From assembly GCA_037138335.1 (NCBI GenBank), contig JBAXIO010000013.1, positions 1 to 64,000 of the forward strand: a stretch of 64,000 nt of DNA. The letters run 5' to 3'. Source of the stretch: CAIRDP01 sp037138335 (GTDB lineage Bacteria; Bacteroidota; Bacteroidia; Bacteroidales; FEN-979). Position 1 is the first letter of the stretch. Every line of letters starts with the position of its first letter. A model generated the notes under the pieces. The model was not told the origin of the DNA. It searched no databases and saw only the letters and a program-made list of their open reading frames with translations. Shown here piece by piece: positions 34,430-43,063 of the stretch. Position numbers and translations under genes: made by a program.

Positions 34430-35269
34430 TTATTTTATAGAGTCTTTCTTAGACTCTTTGATCATTTTACTAAAAGTTTTTTGCTGGAGTTTTATCAATT
34501 CCTGATATGACTTCAAAATATTTTCATTATCCATTCTCATTTCCCGGTAACTGTCTTGACGAATCTTAAAAACTGTCTCAATCTTCTGAAATGTTTGATA
34601 ATAAACGAAAATGATTAAAAGTGCAGGAACAACCAAACTATAATTAGAAATTATCCATAACCAATTGGCGTTGGATAAACTACTTATAGATTGTTTGTTA
34701 CTTCCTATATAACCATATTTTTCTCGTGTTTTTGAATAATCAAGAAATTTCTCAACTAATGCAGGGGAAAAATCAACATCTACACTGATTGGAAAATCTT
34801 CAATCTCATCTTGAGAAATATTGATTGATTCTAAAAAGATCTGGGGTATATAGTTTGTTAAAAAAACTTTCAATATGTCACAATCACCATCAAAAAGTTC
34901 AATTAAAGTGTCAATTGGTGCTGGAAGCAAATCAAAAAGTAATGAGGAATATGTGATATTTACAATACTTACTTCGACCTTTTTTGCGAGTTGAATTTTA
35001 TGTAGTGACTTTTTATATTCCGGTTTAATATTGAAATATTTATATCTAAATTTTTGCGTTTCATTTAACTCGTGTATGAATTTACCTTCAAGAATTTGAT
35101 GAAAATTCTTTATGAAGTGTCTTCTAAAAACTATTTCTAATCGTTCAGGATCATTTATCTCATTCTTCTTATGAAGATTGATATAACTCCAAAATGAACT
35201 TTTAGAATTGGTTTCTCCTAAATCTTCAGTAGGAATTATTCTTATTTTAATCAAATATTCCTTCATCAT
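34430..35269 (-). CDS. Putative single-pass membrane protein heading the restriction-Argonaute operon
   Basis: A 279-residue protein that I do not recognise. The first 195 residues are soluble-looking (WSYINLHKKNEIND, FDGDCDILKVFLTNY). One transmembrane segment lies at about 208-228 (NYSLVVPALLIIFVYY), followed by a short coiled-coil tail rich in Lys and Gln. It is 57 bp upstream of mod on the same strand and 155 bp from the gene before it, so it is probably the first gene of the six-gene operon. A membrane part in a defence operon could be an effector or anchor; this is inference only. Confidence 0.55.
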   Translation of the reverse strand: MMKEYLIKIRIIPTEDLGETNSKSSFWSYINLHKKNEINDPERLEIVFRRHFIKNFHQILEGKFIHELNETQKFRYKYFNIKPEYKKSLHKIQLAKKVEVSIVNITYSSLLFDLLPAPIDTLIELFDGDCDILKVFLTNYIPQIFLESINISQDEIEDFPISVDVDFSPALVEKFLDYSKTREKYGYIGSNKQSISSLSNANWLWIISNYSLVVPALLIIFVYYQTFQKIETVFKIRQDSYREMRMDNENILKSYQELIKLQQKTFSKMIKESKKDSIK

Positions 35270-35424
35270 AACATGATATTTAAAATTCTAAAAAACAATA
35301 TGTGACAACTGAGGTTAATTGATATGTATTAATAATAAGCTAAAATAGTAAAAGAAAACGTAATCTAATGAAAAAGAGATAGAATGATAATTCAGGATTT
35401 TAAGGATATAGAGGAAGCTAAGGA

Positions 35425-37176
35425 CTATGAATCCTTAACTTCCTGAGAATCCTGAGTTTCTTTAATAGCAAGGTTAATGTAATGGTCTTGATGCTCACGA
35501 TGAATAAGACCATTTTTAATAAAATCGGTAATATACCCTTCTGCCGTTTTATCAGGAATAGAATAACCCTTTGCGACTTCAATATACTTTTGACGGTTGA
35601 AGTTAAGCGGCAGGGCGTACAGAAACTTTTCCTTACGATTTTGCCGATGTGCCGGTTTTATCTCTACAGGAAGCTCCGAAAAAACCTTTGAAGAATGTTT
35701 TACCAGCACGGTAATCATCGCCAGGGTAGTTTCAAAATCCTGATCATCGCAAACGAGAATAGGACTGGAATCACCCGTATCCAAAATACGAAGTGCAGAA
35801 AGGATCATGCATAAACGGAAAGCGATTAATCCAAGGCGACGGATAGCAGCAATGTAATCCAGGCCATGAATTGAAATATACAGATCCTGAGTCTGTGAAA
35901 AGAAAGTATTGAACAGTTCCTTCTGATGCGAGGAAAGACAGAATTTTATTTCTGTACCACTTTGTAACATCTGATACAGCTCATAAAATTGATTTCCTAC
36001 AAGTTCAAAATACTCATCCAAACCCTGATCAGTATCGTCGGCGAATACATCCTTCCAGACCGGCCGAATATTCATAAAATAGAAGATGAACCGACTAAAA
36101 AGACCGTTTTCGGCACTTGGGATAAGTGAAGACACCTGCCGTGGAGTGCCTGAAAGTACAGCAGAGATACATGGGTTTTCGATATCCACGTATTCCCGGT
36201 CAGTCCTGCGATAATATGATATAGTCTCATGATGAAATGCCTTACGGAATCCGTCACTATAGTTCCCATAGTCACTCTTGAATGCCTGAGCCAGGGTATC
36301 GCCTTCAGTTTCGAAAATCAGCCCTTTGCCATCACTATCGGCTAACAATTGGAAAACACCGGTAGTGCTATTGTTTGCCGGAATGACGAGCATTTTCTCG
36401 GGAGGTTTCGCTGGCTTCTCTATTTTTTCATCCTTACTCTTGTTCTCATTATAATCAGCCATATCCACTTCATATTGAAGCTTCAGCAACCTGGCCTGCT
36501 CCCGCATGGCTTTATGCACTGGTAAAACTATTTGTTTGCAGTGCATCATACGCCCCTTACCAGCTGAAGCCTGGCCAGTAACATACAGGAACAAGTTGGT
36601 ACAAACCTTCCGTCCATCATAAATACCAAAAATGGTTTGCAGGCAAGAGCTTATCGAGACCAATGAACCCATAAGAAGTAAATCACGCTCTTCATTGGAT
36701 GTCGCAACGGAAACGACTTTTTTGAGGATTTCCGGAAGATTTGAAAATATATGATCAGGAAACGTAGGCATGGGTTGTATCTCCTGGGAGTATGTCTTTT
36801 TTGATTTATTAATGATTATACCCGCATTTTTTGCATGGAAGAAGAAAGTGTTAAGGGAGATACCCTGGCCCTTTGCTTTAAGACATTTATCGTATTGCTG
36901 ATTGCATTCTAGTTCGGAGTAATCGGCATAGAATCGACTGATCCGGTGAAAGAGGGTACGACCCTCTTCACAAAATTCATCGGCAAATGCAAACCCAATA
37001 TTGCGCCAATCACTGTATGCTGATGCAATGTCGATTTGCTTGTCTTCTATTTTCCGGATTACCATCTCAACTTCAGAAAAAGTATTTGAGATCATTGAAG
37101 GTGCCAGTGGAGCTGGCATTTGCTCCAGAGTGGGAGATTCTATCCACTCCAACGGATTGAATTTTTTCTTTTCCAT
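35425..37176 (-). CDS. DUF3987 primase/helicase-like replication protein
   Basis: A 583-residue protein with a PriCT-2-like region (about 45-120: YSDWRNIGFAF...CLKAKGQGISLNTFFFHAKNAG) and a DUF3987 ATPase domain with Walker A-like TGQASAGKGRMM near residue 215. Proteins of this type are the replication modules of Bacteroidota mobile elements, acting with the BT4734-type protein next to them. It follows that gene by 3 bp. In satellites a similar primase drives autonomous replication after excision. Confidence 0.8.
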   Translation of the reverse strand: MEKKKFNPLEWIESPTLEQMPAPLAPSMISNTFSEVEMVIRKIEDKQIDIASAYSDWRNIGFAFADEFCEEGRTLFHRISRFYADYSELECNQQYDKCLKAKGQGISLNTFFFHAKNAGIIINKSKKTYSQEIQPMPTFPDHIFSNLPEILKKVVSVATSNEERDLLLMGSLVSISSCLQTIFGIYDGRKVCTNLFLYVTGQASAGKGRMMHCKQIVLPVHKAMREQARLLKLQYEVDMADYNENKSKDEKIEKPAKPPEKMLVIPANNSTTGVFQLLADSDGKGLIFETEGDTLAQAFKSDYGNYSDGFRKAFHHETISYYRRTDREYVDIENPCISAVLSGTPRQVSSLIPSAENGLFSRFIFYFMNIRPVWKDVFADDTDQGLDEYFELVGNQFYELYQMLQSGTEIKFCLSSHQKELFNTFFSQTQDLYISIHGLDYIAAIRRLGLIAFRLCMILSALRILDTGDSSPILVCDDQDFETTLAMITVLVKHSSKVFSELPVEIKPAHRQNRKEKFLYALPLNFNRQKYIEVAKGYSIPDKTAEGYITDFIKNGLIHREHQDHYINLAIKETQDSQEVKDS

Positions 37177-37179
37177 CTT

Positions 37180-38124
37180 CTACAGGTATTTGGAGTGAAT
37201 GAAAATTTCAGGATCAAAAGGTAAAAAGCATGCCCTTGAAAGATCCTTCCCTGACTGGTCCACCTGGAGTTTATACGATTGCTGAATATAATTGGCAACC
37301 GCTTTGAAATAATCCCTGTGTTTAACCTGGGAAAGATCAACCGGGATAATCCATTTCAAACCATCACCGGAAGGAGATATGAACAACAACTCAGTTTCAA
37401 AGTATGCATCGTCCAGAAGTGATGTTTTAAGAGCCTGGATGTCATCGACATGATCGAAGTCAACTGTTAGCAATCCTGAGTGCCGAATTAAATTGACATC
37501 ATTCCTTTGTGAAAAAACACCAGAGAAGGTCACATAATCAAAATGCTGTGCTTTGTATTTGCGGGCCTCCTTCAAGTCTGTTATTCCACGCAATGATTTT
37601 GTGGATGAGGCGAAATCATTGCCTTTTATGAGAGAATAGACCTCAAGCAACGTTACCTTTCTGGCAGGTATAATATTGGAAACCGGCTTATTGAAATAAC
37701 TGAAAACCGGTGACCTTTTTAATGCCGTGATTCCATTATCCAGCGACTTATTACTCAACATCGGAGACTGGATGGGTTTCTCCTGAGTTATCCGCAGATT
37801 CAGATCCTCATTGATTTTATTGAGCAGATCCTGACCTTTCATCCTGTAAAACAGGGAGGCAAAATCAAACGCATTACCGGAAACAACTGCATTTTCCGTA
37901 TCAGTATGCATTGCACAACAATCCACGATTTTTATTAACAATGTAGTTTTATCCGCGTTAAATGGATTTTTAGCAGGGGAACAGTCCCTTCCCGAGAGGG
38001 AAAGGACTGTTTCGTCAGGATAATATGAATGCAGAATGAAGGCATAAATATTCAAGCCATAGTGCGTCTTGCGAAGAATTTCATCTTTACTTGGTCCCAT
38101 GGCTGCCGGATTTAGAGGGTTCAT
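37180..38124 (-). CDS. BT4734/VirE N-terminal-type mobile element protein
   Basis: About 314 residues from the ATG at 38124 (MNPLNPAAMGPSKDEILRK), which I recognise as the usual N-terminus in Bacteroidota elements; the longer frame overlaps the HTH gene. The C-terminal half is the BT4734-like domain: YVTFSGVFSQRNDVNLIRHS, LLTVDFDHVDD, FISPSGDGLKW, SRACFLPFDPEI. These residues resemble an AEP-type primase fold, and the protein pairs with DUF3987 in replication. It overlaps the upstream HTH stop slightly, consistent with one operon. Confidence 0.75.
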   Translation of the reverse strand: MNPLNPAAMGPSKDEILRKTHYGLNIYAFILHSYYPDETVLSLSGRDCSPAKNPFNADKTTLLIKIVDCCAMHTDTENAVVSGNAFDFASLFYRMKGQDLLNKINEDLNLRITQEKPIQSPMLSNKSLDNGITALKRSPVFSYFNKPVSNIIPARKVTLLEVYSLIKGNDFASSTKSLRGITDLKEARKYKAQHFDYVTFSGVFSQRNDVNLIRHSGLLTVDFDHVDDIQALKTSLLDDAYFETELLFISPSGDGLKWIIPVDLSQVKHRDYFKAVANYIQQSYKLQVDQSGKDLSRACFLPFDPEIFIHSKYL

Positions 38125-38383
38125 AATTTCCTTCCAAAAGTTTCTGCAGATCAGAAACCTTATAGAAGAACTTTCCATTGATCCTGCTGTAGGGTAGCAA
38201 TTCTGTATCACGCCAGGATTGCAGGGTTCGAAGGCTAATTTTCAGTGATTTTGTCACATCGTTGCCACTGATCCAGGCTTCATGAAATATCTCCAGTTGA
38301 GATTTCCGAAGCTGTTGCATGCATTCACTAAGGGAGCCAATCTCCCTCGAAATTTTTTGAATGGATTCATTTATCCTTGTCAT
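38087..38383 (-). CDS. Helix-turn-helix protein
   Basis: A 98-residue protein with an N-terminal helical part and a C-terminal excisionase/MerR-like HTH: GNDVTKSLKISLRTLQSWRDTELLPYSRINGKFFYKVSDLQKLLE. This HTH17 type is common in Bacteroidota mobile elements, where it acts as excisionase or regulator. It starts 3 bp before the end of the neighbouring HTH gene (ATGA overlap), so the two are translated in a coupled way. Confidence 0.8.
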   Translation of the reverse strand: MTRINESIQKISREIGSLSECMQQLRKSQLEIFHEAWISGNDVTKSLKISLRTLQSWRDTELLPYSRINGKFFYKVSDLQKLLEGNYEPSKSGSHGTK

Positions 38384-38679
38384 CTCCTGGCCCTTCCTCG
38401 TGTTATGATATAATCAGCAGCCTGTTGCTCTATTTCATCATTGGAGCATGATCGATTGCGGAGCAACCAGGATTCCAGCTCGGTTCGCTTGAAATAAAGC
38501 TTCTTGCCATTGGGTTTATAAAATGGGATGGCGCCTGTACTTGTTAGTTTATACAGGTGAGAGGGTGACAACTCGAGGAACTGACAAGTTTCCTGAAGGT
38601 TGAGCACTTCCTTACTGTTAACACTCTGGCTTACGATAAGCTTCTCGAGTGTTTCAAGACGTTTTAATACTTCGTCCAT
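38380..38679 (-). CDS. Excisionase-like helix-turn-helix protein
   Basis: A 99-residue protein starting MDEVLKRLETLEKLI, the common start of these island HTH proteins; the longer frame is not needed. It has LNLQETCQFLELSPSHLYKLTSTGAIPFYKPNGKKLYFKRTELESWL, an HTH17 domain related to AlpA/Xis proteins. It probably directs excision or switches on the replication genes downstream, with which it forms an operon. Confidence 0.8.
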   Translation of the reverse strand: MDEVLKRLETLEKLIVSQSVNSKEVLNLQETCQFLELSPSHLYKLTSTGAIPFYKPNGKKLYFKRTELESWLLRNRSCSNDEIEQQAADYIITRGRARR

Positions 38680-38877
38680 TTTTATCAATTTTTGAAAGTT
38701 AAAAATGGACACTTGGCCAAATGTCATCCCTGATTATCAAGGACGAGACAAAGGTCGGCAGGCGTTTTTGGTAGTCTGGAAAATGGAAATTTCAATCTTT
38801 GTAATTCATTATATTACAATAGATTGATAAAAAGAGTGGAAATTTGAAATGGTAAAATGACAGAAAAATACCGCAAT

Positions 38878-39930
38878 TTAGCAGTAAGTCATGCTTGACA
38901 GCCAATATTGCTTGTCAACGAATGCTGTTATTTCATCAGGTTTATTCCGGTATGACCTGAATTGCTTATCGACATCTGTGTTATACCGGTGATCAAGAAA
39001 TTTACGGATATCAACTTCCTTAATTTCCTTATTTCCCTTAATATCCTTATTCCCCTTTTTTCCCGGGAACTTGCGTTTATTAAAATACCCCTTATTGATC
39101 AGATGGTGGTATATCATCGCAAGGTTATTCTTCATACCGTGCCGATCGGAAAAATTATAATTATCATCGATATAGTCATAACTCCTGAGTGATTCCTCAA
39201 AACTGGCAAAACGATCAGAATCTTTAATTATGTCTGGATAGGATAATATTCCTTTTGCCAGTTCCCTTACATCATTCGCAATGGGTTTAAAGTTGGTTGA
39301 GGATTGAATATTCAGAAGTGAGTTAGCCGGAGAAACATGTTCAATTTTCGATGATTTTTTAATAAATGACGGATCAGGTGATCCGTGGCTGAAATAGGTC
39401 AGGTATATTTCATTTTCTGATAATGGTTCTGTACTCAGGAACTGCGGGTAATTGTCCTGGACTTCTAAAAATAATCTTACCAGTTGATGTTTGAGGTTTA
39501 ACAATATATATGCCTCGTCGGCTTTGGAGGAATCAATCTTGATGGAACCAGGCGTTGAACTGAGTACATCTTGGTTACAATCCCGCTCTATTATAATTTG
39601 GTGTACCTCATTGAGTTTTGCATTGAGTGACCTGGTTAAGGCCATGTGTACCAGGTAAATTTTAGCCTGATCGTTGATGCTGTCGTTTATTTGCTGGTGG
39701 ATCAGATTTAAAAACCCTATTGCTTCTGATTCTATTAACGTTTGAAAGTACTTCCGTTTATTAGAAAGTGGTTTTGGGAAGGACAACTCATAAATAGGCT
39801 GGAATTGGTGAAATGTCTTTTGAAAGTCATTCAAATCCTGTTTGAACTTCGCTTCTGAAATGCCGGACAATTGCCACGGGCGTAAGTCAAGAAACAAAAT
39901 CCGGTTATAAAGGTCTAACGGTGGAGTCAT
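38878..39930 (-). CDS. Hypothetical protein adjacent to integrase
   Basis: A 350-residue cytoplasmic protein, not recognised. It is mostly helical; near the C-terminus is a Lys-rich short repeat KGNKDIKGNKEIKE, followed by DIRKFLDHRYNTDVDKQFRSY. Its ATG overlaps the integrase stop by 4 bases (ATGA), so it is translated with the integrase. Proteins of similar size follow integrases in many Bacteroidota islands; role unknown, possibly DNA transfer or control of recombination. Confidence 0.6.
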   Translation of the reverse strand: MTPPLDLYNRILFLDLRPWQLSGISEAKFKQDLNDFQKTFHQFQPIYELSFPKPLSNKRKYFQTLIESEAIGFLNLIHQQINDSINDQAKIYLVHMALTRSLNAKLNEVHQIIIERDCNQDVLSSTPGSIKIDSSKADEAYILLNLKHQLVRLFLEVQDNYPQFLSTEPLSENEIYLTYFSHGSPDPSFIKKSSKIEHVSPANSLLNIQSSTNFKPIANDVRELAKGILSYPDIIKDSDRFASFEESLRSYDYIDDNYNFSDRHGMKNNLAMIYHHLINKGYFNKRKFPGKKGNKDIKGNKEIKEVDIRKFLDHRYNTDVDKQFRSYRNKPDEITAFVDKQYWLSSMTYC

Positions 39931-41033
39931 AGATTCAACTTTATTCGGTTTGCGGCATCTCTCTTCTTCTCATCAATGATCTTTGCATAAATCTGCGTGG
40001 TCTTCAGGTCCTTGTGTCCGAGAAGTTTGGAGACGGTATAAATATCGGTACCCAAAGTTAACTGTAAAGTGGCATAGGTATGCCGGGCACAATGAAAACT
40101 TATTGACTTGGTTATTCCTGCTCTAAGGACCCATTGCTGCAATTTGATATTATGCCAGGCGCTATATTTTAATCCCATGAAAACTCTGTCGGTAGGGGAG
40201 GACCTGGCACCAAGAAACTCCAATGCTTGATAGGAGAATGGGAGTGTCTCAGCCCCTTTGGTTTTCTTCTGCCTGAAACGGATATAGTGACCCATCTCTT
40301 TTGAATGCTGAATATCAGACCAGGTTAGTTTTTGCACGTCGGACCAACGGAGACCGGTCATGGCAGAAAACAGAAATGCCTGTTTCAAAATCGGGATATC
40401 ACATTCGGCTTTTATCAGGGCCTGGAGCTCGTCCAACGTGAGAAATTCACGCTGAGAATCACCCGGCTTAATTCCTTCAATATCCTCTGCGGGATTGCGT
40501 GCAATAATTCCTTCTTTATCTGCTTCACGCAAAGCGGCTCTTACCTTATTATAATATGAAGATTGAGAGCTCTGAGCAAGGTTAGTATTTGATGGCGTCT
40601 TGGCTTTTTTCTGAAGGAACTCCTTCAGATCTTCGAGCCATTTTTTATCGATCTGGGCAAAGGTGACATCGAACTTGACGAATTTTTTGAGATGTTTCAA
40701 GGTGCTATCCCAATTGTCATGATTACCCTTGCTGGGCCGGCGTTTTTCTGTCAGGTTCTCAAAATACCTCAGAAAGCTGCCTTTCATCTTCCCCTGGTCC
40801 TGGAACCCATAGATCCCGTTCTGCAGCTCCAGATGTCGTTTGGACCTGATTGATTCGGCCAGGGCGAGGTTCTTCTTGTTCTCGTCCTTTTTCTCTTTTG
40901 AAAGTTTGCCCTTTTCAGGATCAGGTACCAGGTAAATCTGCAAGTACTCATACTGGCGCTTACCCTGGTGATAATAGTCCAGGTACAGACTGATTTTATC
41001 ACCTTTCTTACGTTGGCGGAGTGTGACGGTCAT
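39927..41033 (-). CDS. Tyrosine recombinase (island integrase)
   Basis: A 368-residue site-specific recombinase. An N-terminal arm-binding part (TLRQRKKGDKISLYLDYY) and a SAM-like core-binding domain (about 95-185) precede the catalytic domain with TGLRWSDVQ (Arg I), FHCARHTYA (HxxR), LGHKDLKTTQIYAKI (last His and the Tyr nucleophile). It should cut the mnmE 3'-end site and integrate or excise the 34.9-kb island. It follows the small HTH gene by 5 bp. Confidence 0.9.
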   Translation of the reverse strand: MTVTLRQRKKGDKISLYLDYYHQGKRQYEYLQIYLVPDPEKGKLSKEKKDENKKNLALAESIRSKRHLELQNGIYGFQDQGKMKGSFLRYFENLTEKRRPSKGNHDNWDSTLKHLKKFVKFDVTFAQIDKKWLEDLKEFLQKKAKTPSNTNLAQSSQSSYYNKVRAALREADKEGIIARNPAEDIEGIKPGDSQREFLTLDELQALIKAECDIPILKQAFLFSAMTGLRWSDVQKLTWSDIQHSKEMGHYIRFRQKKTKGAETLPFSYQALEFLGARSSPTDRVFMGLKYSAWHNIKLQQWVLRAGITKSISFHCARHTYATLQLTLGTDIYTVSKLLGHKDLKTTQIYAKIIDEKKRDAANRIKLNL

Positions 41034-41038
41034 ACATA

Positions 41039-41386
41039 TTATATAAAGAGGTTATCGATTTCTGTTCTTTTAATGATGGTACGCCGGCCGAGTTTCCCAG
41101 CTCTCAACCGGCCATTGTCGATCAGCCGGTATATGGTCCACCTGCTGGCGCCGACGAGCTGGCAGGTTTCTTCGATGCTCAGGAAGTCTTTTTGTTTTAC
41201 GATGGGGTTAAAGGGATTTGCCTGCCGGTCCCGGTCGATGGCGTTTAGTATCTTGCCCTGGCGCTTGCGCTTCTTGTAGCTTATCTTGGCGCAATTATCA
41301 CTGCAGAACTGGGTAACAGTGGTTCTGGCGGTGAATTTGATCCCGCAGTTCATACAGACTTTCTCGATCCGGATGTTGCTGCTCAT
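41039..41386 (-). CDS. Zinc-ribbon plus helix-turn-helix protein
   Basis: A 115-residue protein with CMNCGIKF and FCSDNCAK, a four-Cys zinc ribbon, then an excisionase-like HTH (FLSIEETCQLVGASRWTIYRLIDNGRLRAGKLGRRTIIKRTEI). It is the gene before the integrase and probably regulates it or assists excision. Its promoter (41496-41526) is covered by GGCAACAA repeats, a likely operator for this or another island regulator. Confidence 0.8.
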   Translation of the reverse strand: MSSNIRIEKVCMNCGIKFTARTTVTQFCSDNCAKISYKKRKRQGKILNAIDRDRQANPFNPIVKQKDFLSIEETCQLVGASRWTIYRLIDNGRLRAGKLGRRTIIKRTEIDNLFI

Positions 41387-41457
41387 TTTGTTGTTGTAAG
41401 TTGCTACATGTTGCAGGTTGTTGCTGTATGTAGCATGATCTCGCTTTTGTGTTGCCA

Positions 41458-41529
41458 GGCAACAAGGGCAACAATGTTGGGCAACGATATGGCAACAAAT
41501 ATACGAAAAAAAGAAGGGTTTGGCAACAA
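41458..41529. repeat. GGCAACAA iterated sites over the integrase promoter
   Basis: GGCAACAA occurs at 41458-41465, 41467-41474, 41491-41498 and 41522-41529, with GGCAACG at 41480-41486: five direct copies in 72 bp. Two overlap the -33 and -7 elements of the promoter, the others its leader. They look like operators or recombinase/excisionase arm sites next to the attachment site. Confidence 0.65.
41496..41526 (-). promoter_or_regulatory. Promoter of the HTH-integrase operon
   Basis: On the minus strand TTG (41526-41524), 20 bp, TATATTTG (41503-41496): a full match to the Bacteroidota consensus. A leader of about 100 bp follows before the start at 41386. Confidence 0.65.
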
Positions 41530-41594
41530 ATAAAAGAAAATAAATTCACATATTATTAACAAAAACAGGCAGTTAGAAAATAAAGGAAGAATAA

Positions 41595-41615
41595 TTACTT
41601 TCCGATGCAAAACCT
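41595..41615. repeat. Attachment site in mnmE (attR)
   Basis: TTACTTTCCGATGCAAAACC plus one T: the last seven codons of mnmE including the stop. It is the intact target after integration, so the tRNA-modification gene keeps its C-terminal CIGK. Confidence 0.85.
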
Positions 41616-42992
41616 GGAAAAAATATTACCCAGGATATCATCCGTAGTGATCTCACCGCTAATCTCACCAAGGTAATACAGGGCATTGCGGATATTGCTG
41701 GAGAGCAGGTCGGCAGGGAGGTCTTCCCTGAGGCCGGTTTCCACGCCGTTCAATGCTGAAAGGGAATTCCGTAATGCTTCGTAGTGCCTTGAATTGGAAA
41801 TAACCAGCCCGTCGTTGATGCCGCTGAGGCTTACTTTGCTTACAAGGCTTTCGGCTATCTGGTGGATGTTCTCATGACGTTTGGCGGAAACAAAAATGGT
41901 CTCCTGGTTCAGGAAGGATGTAAACCCTTTGGGTAGTTTCTTTACTTTATCAAGTTTATTGCCAACCAGGATCAGGTGCCTGGAAGGGTTATCGGCGATA
42001 TCTTTAAAATCCTCAAGTGCCCTCACCACATCCCCGTATGATTCTTTCGTGGTGTCAAAAACATAAAGCACTATGCTTGCCTCGCTTATCTTCTGCCATG
42101 TACGTTCGATGCCCATGCTCTCAATCACATTCTCGGCAGCCCTTAATCCGGCGGTATCGATAAAACGAAAGCTGTATCCGCCGATAACAATGGTATCCTC
42201 AATGGCATCCCTGGTTGTGCCCGGGATTTCCGATACAATAGCTTTTTCCTCGTTCAGTATGGCATTCAGGAGAGTTGATTTTCCGGCATTCGGTTTCCCG
42301 ATAATGGCTACAGGGATGCCTTTTTTTATCACATTACCCAGGCTGAAGGAATCCACCAGTGAGGAAATCTCAGCTTTGATGTTCCCCACAAGTTTAATGA
42401 GCCTGCTGCGATCGGCAAATTCCACATCCTCTTCACCGAAATCAAGTTCGAGTTCCAGAAGGGAAACGAAATCAATCAGCTTTTCACGCAAGACCCTGAG
42501 CTTTTTTGAAAAACCGCCTCTGAGTTGAGAGAAGGCAAGATCATGTGACACTTTCGAGTGAGCTGCAATTACATCGGCTACACCTTCAGCCTGGGTAAGG
42601 TCGAGTTTCCCGTTCATAAAGGCCCTCAGCGTGAATTCGCCGGGCCCGGCCATCCGCAGTCCGTGATCAAGAAAAACTTCCATGATCCTTCGTTGAAGGT
42701 AAGCTGAGCCATGGATGGAAAGTTCCGCAACGTCTTCACCGGTATAGGAATTCGGAGACTTGAAAATACTAAGGAGCACATCGTCGAGGGGGCCTTCGCT
42801 TGTATTGATTGTGCCATGGTGAATGGTATGCGAGAGGGCTTTTTTCAGGGATGTTTTTTTATTGGATGGTTTGAAGATCTTTTCGAGTGTAGCGAAAGTG
42901 AGCGGCCCCGAAATACGGGCAACTGCAATTGCCCCAATCCCGGGTGCAGTCGAAATCGCACAAATGGTATCCTCAAGAGACAGCCTGGCCAT
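41595..42992 (-). CDS. mnmE: tRNA uridine-5-carboxymethylaminomethyl modification GTPase MnmE
   Basis: About 465 residues; the start at 42992 (MARLSLEDTICAISTAPG) gives the standard N-terminus. With MnmG it adds the carboxymethylaminomethyl group to wobble U34 of tRNAs. Seen: N-terminal folate-binding domain, helical domain, inserted GTPase with GKPNAGKSTLL, DTAGLR and GNKLDK, and the invariant C-terminal CIGK whose Cys is essential. The 3' end is the island integration site, and its coding sense is preserved. Confidence 0.95.
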   Translation of the reverse strand: MARLSLEDTICAISTAPGIGAIAVARISGPLTFATLEKIFKPSNKKTSLKKALSHTIHHGTINTSEGPLDDVLLSIFKSPNSYTGEDVAELSIHGSAYLQRRIMEVFLDHGLRMAGPGEFTLRAFMNGKLDLTQAEGVADVIAAHSKVSHDLAFSQLRGGFSKKLRVLREKLIDFVSLLELELDFGEEDVEFADRSRLIKLVGNIKAEISSLVDSFSLGNVIKKGIPVAIIGKPNAGKSTLLNAILNEEKAIVSEIPGTTRDAIEDTIVIGGYSFRFIDTAGLRAAENVIESMGIERTWQKISEASIVLYVFDTTKESYGDVVRALEDFKDIADNPSRHLILVGNKLDKVKKLPKGFTSFLNQETIFVSAKRHENIHQIAESLVSKVSLSGINDGLVISNSRHYEALRNSLSALNGVETGLREDLPADLLSSNIRNALYYLGEISGEITTDDILGNIFSRFCIGK

Positions 42993-43016
42993 GGGCACAA
43001 AAATATCAAATAAAAC

Positions 43017-43046
43017 TTGCCATTGTTTTAAAAGCAATTAATTTTG
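43017..43046 (+). promoter_or_regulatory. sucD promoter
   Basis: TTG (43017-43019), 19 bp, TAATTTTG (43039-43046). The predicted transcription start near 43052 lies after the ATG at 43049, so translation should begin at 43064. Confidence 0.6.
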
Positions 43047-43063
43047 GCATGAAAATAAATTCC

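Larger units (their letters stand above)
6719..41615. mobile_element. Integrative island in the 3' end of mnmE (about 34.9 kb)
   Basis: The island is bounded by a 21-bp direct repeat, 20 of 21 identical, at 6719-6739 and 41595-41615. The right copy is the last codons of mnmE; the left copy encodes the same RFCIGK-stop and stands alone, as expected after site-specific integration at a gene 3' end. A tyrosine recombinase, HTH proteins and a primase module lie at the mnmE end. Contents: phage head genes, Nmad pair, cysteine-peptidase operon and a restriction/Argonaute operon. No relaxase, conjugation or tail genes are seen. Elements such as SGI1 are known to use the same mnmE (trmE) 3' end in Proteobacteria. 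Confidence 0.85.

Noticed and set aside
38878..39930. RteC-type regulator call for the protein after the integrase
   Set aside because: Position and size fit, but the sequence does not show the RteC motifs I know, so it is left as hypothetical.
6740..41594. Conjugative or mobilizable element
   Set aside because: No relaxase, coupling protein or transfer gene is visible; the BT4734/DUF3987 genes alone show replication, not transfer.
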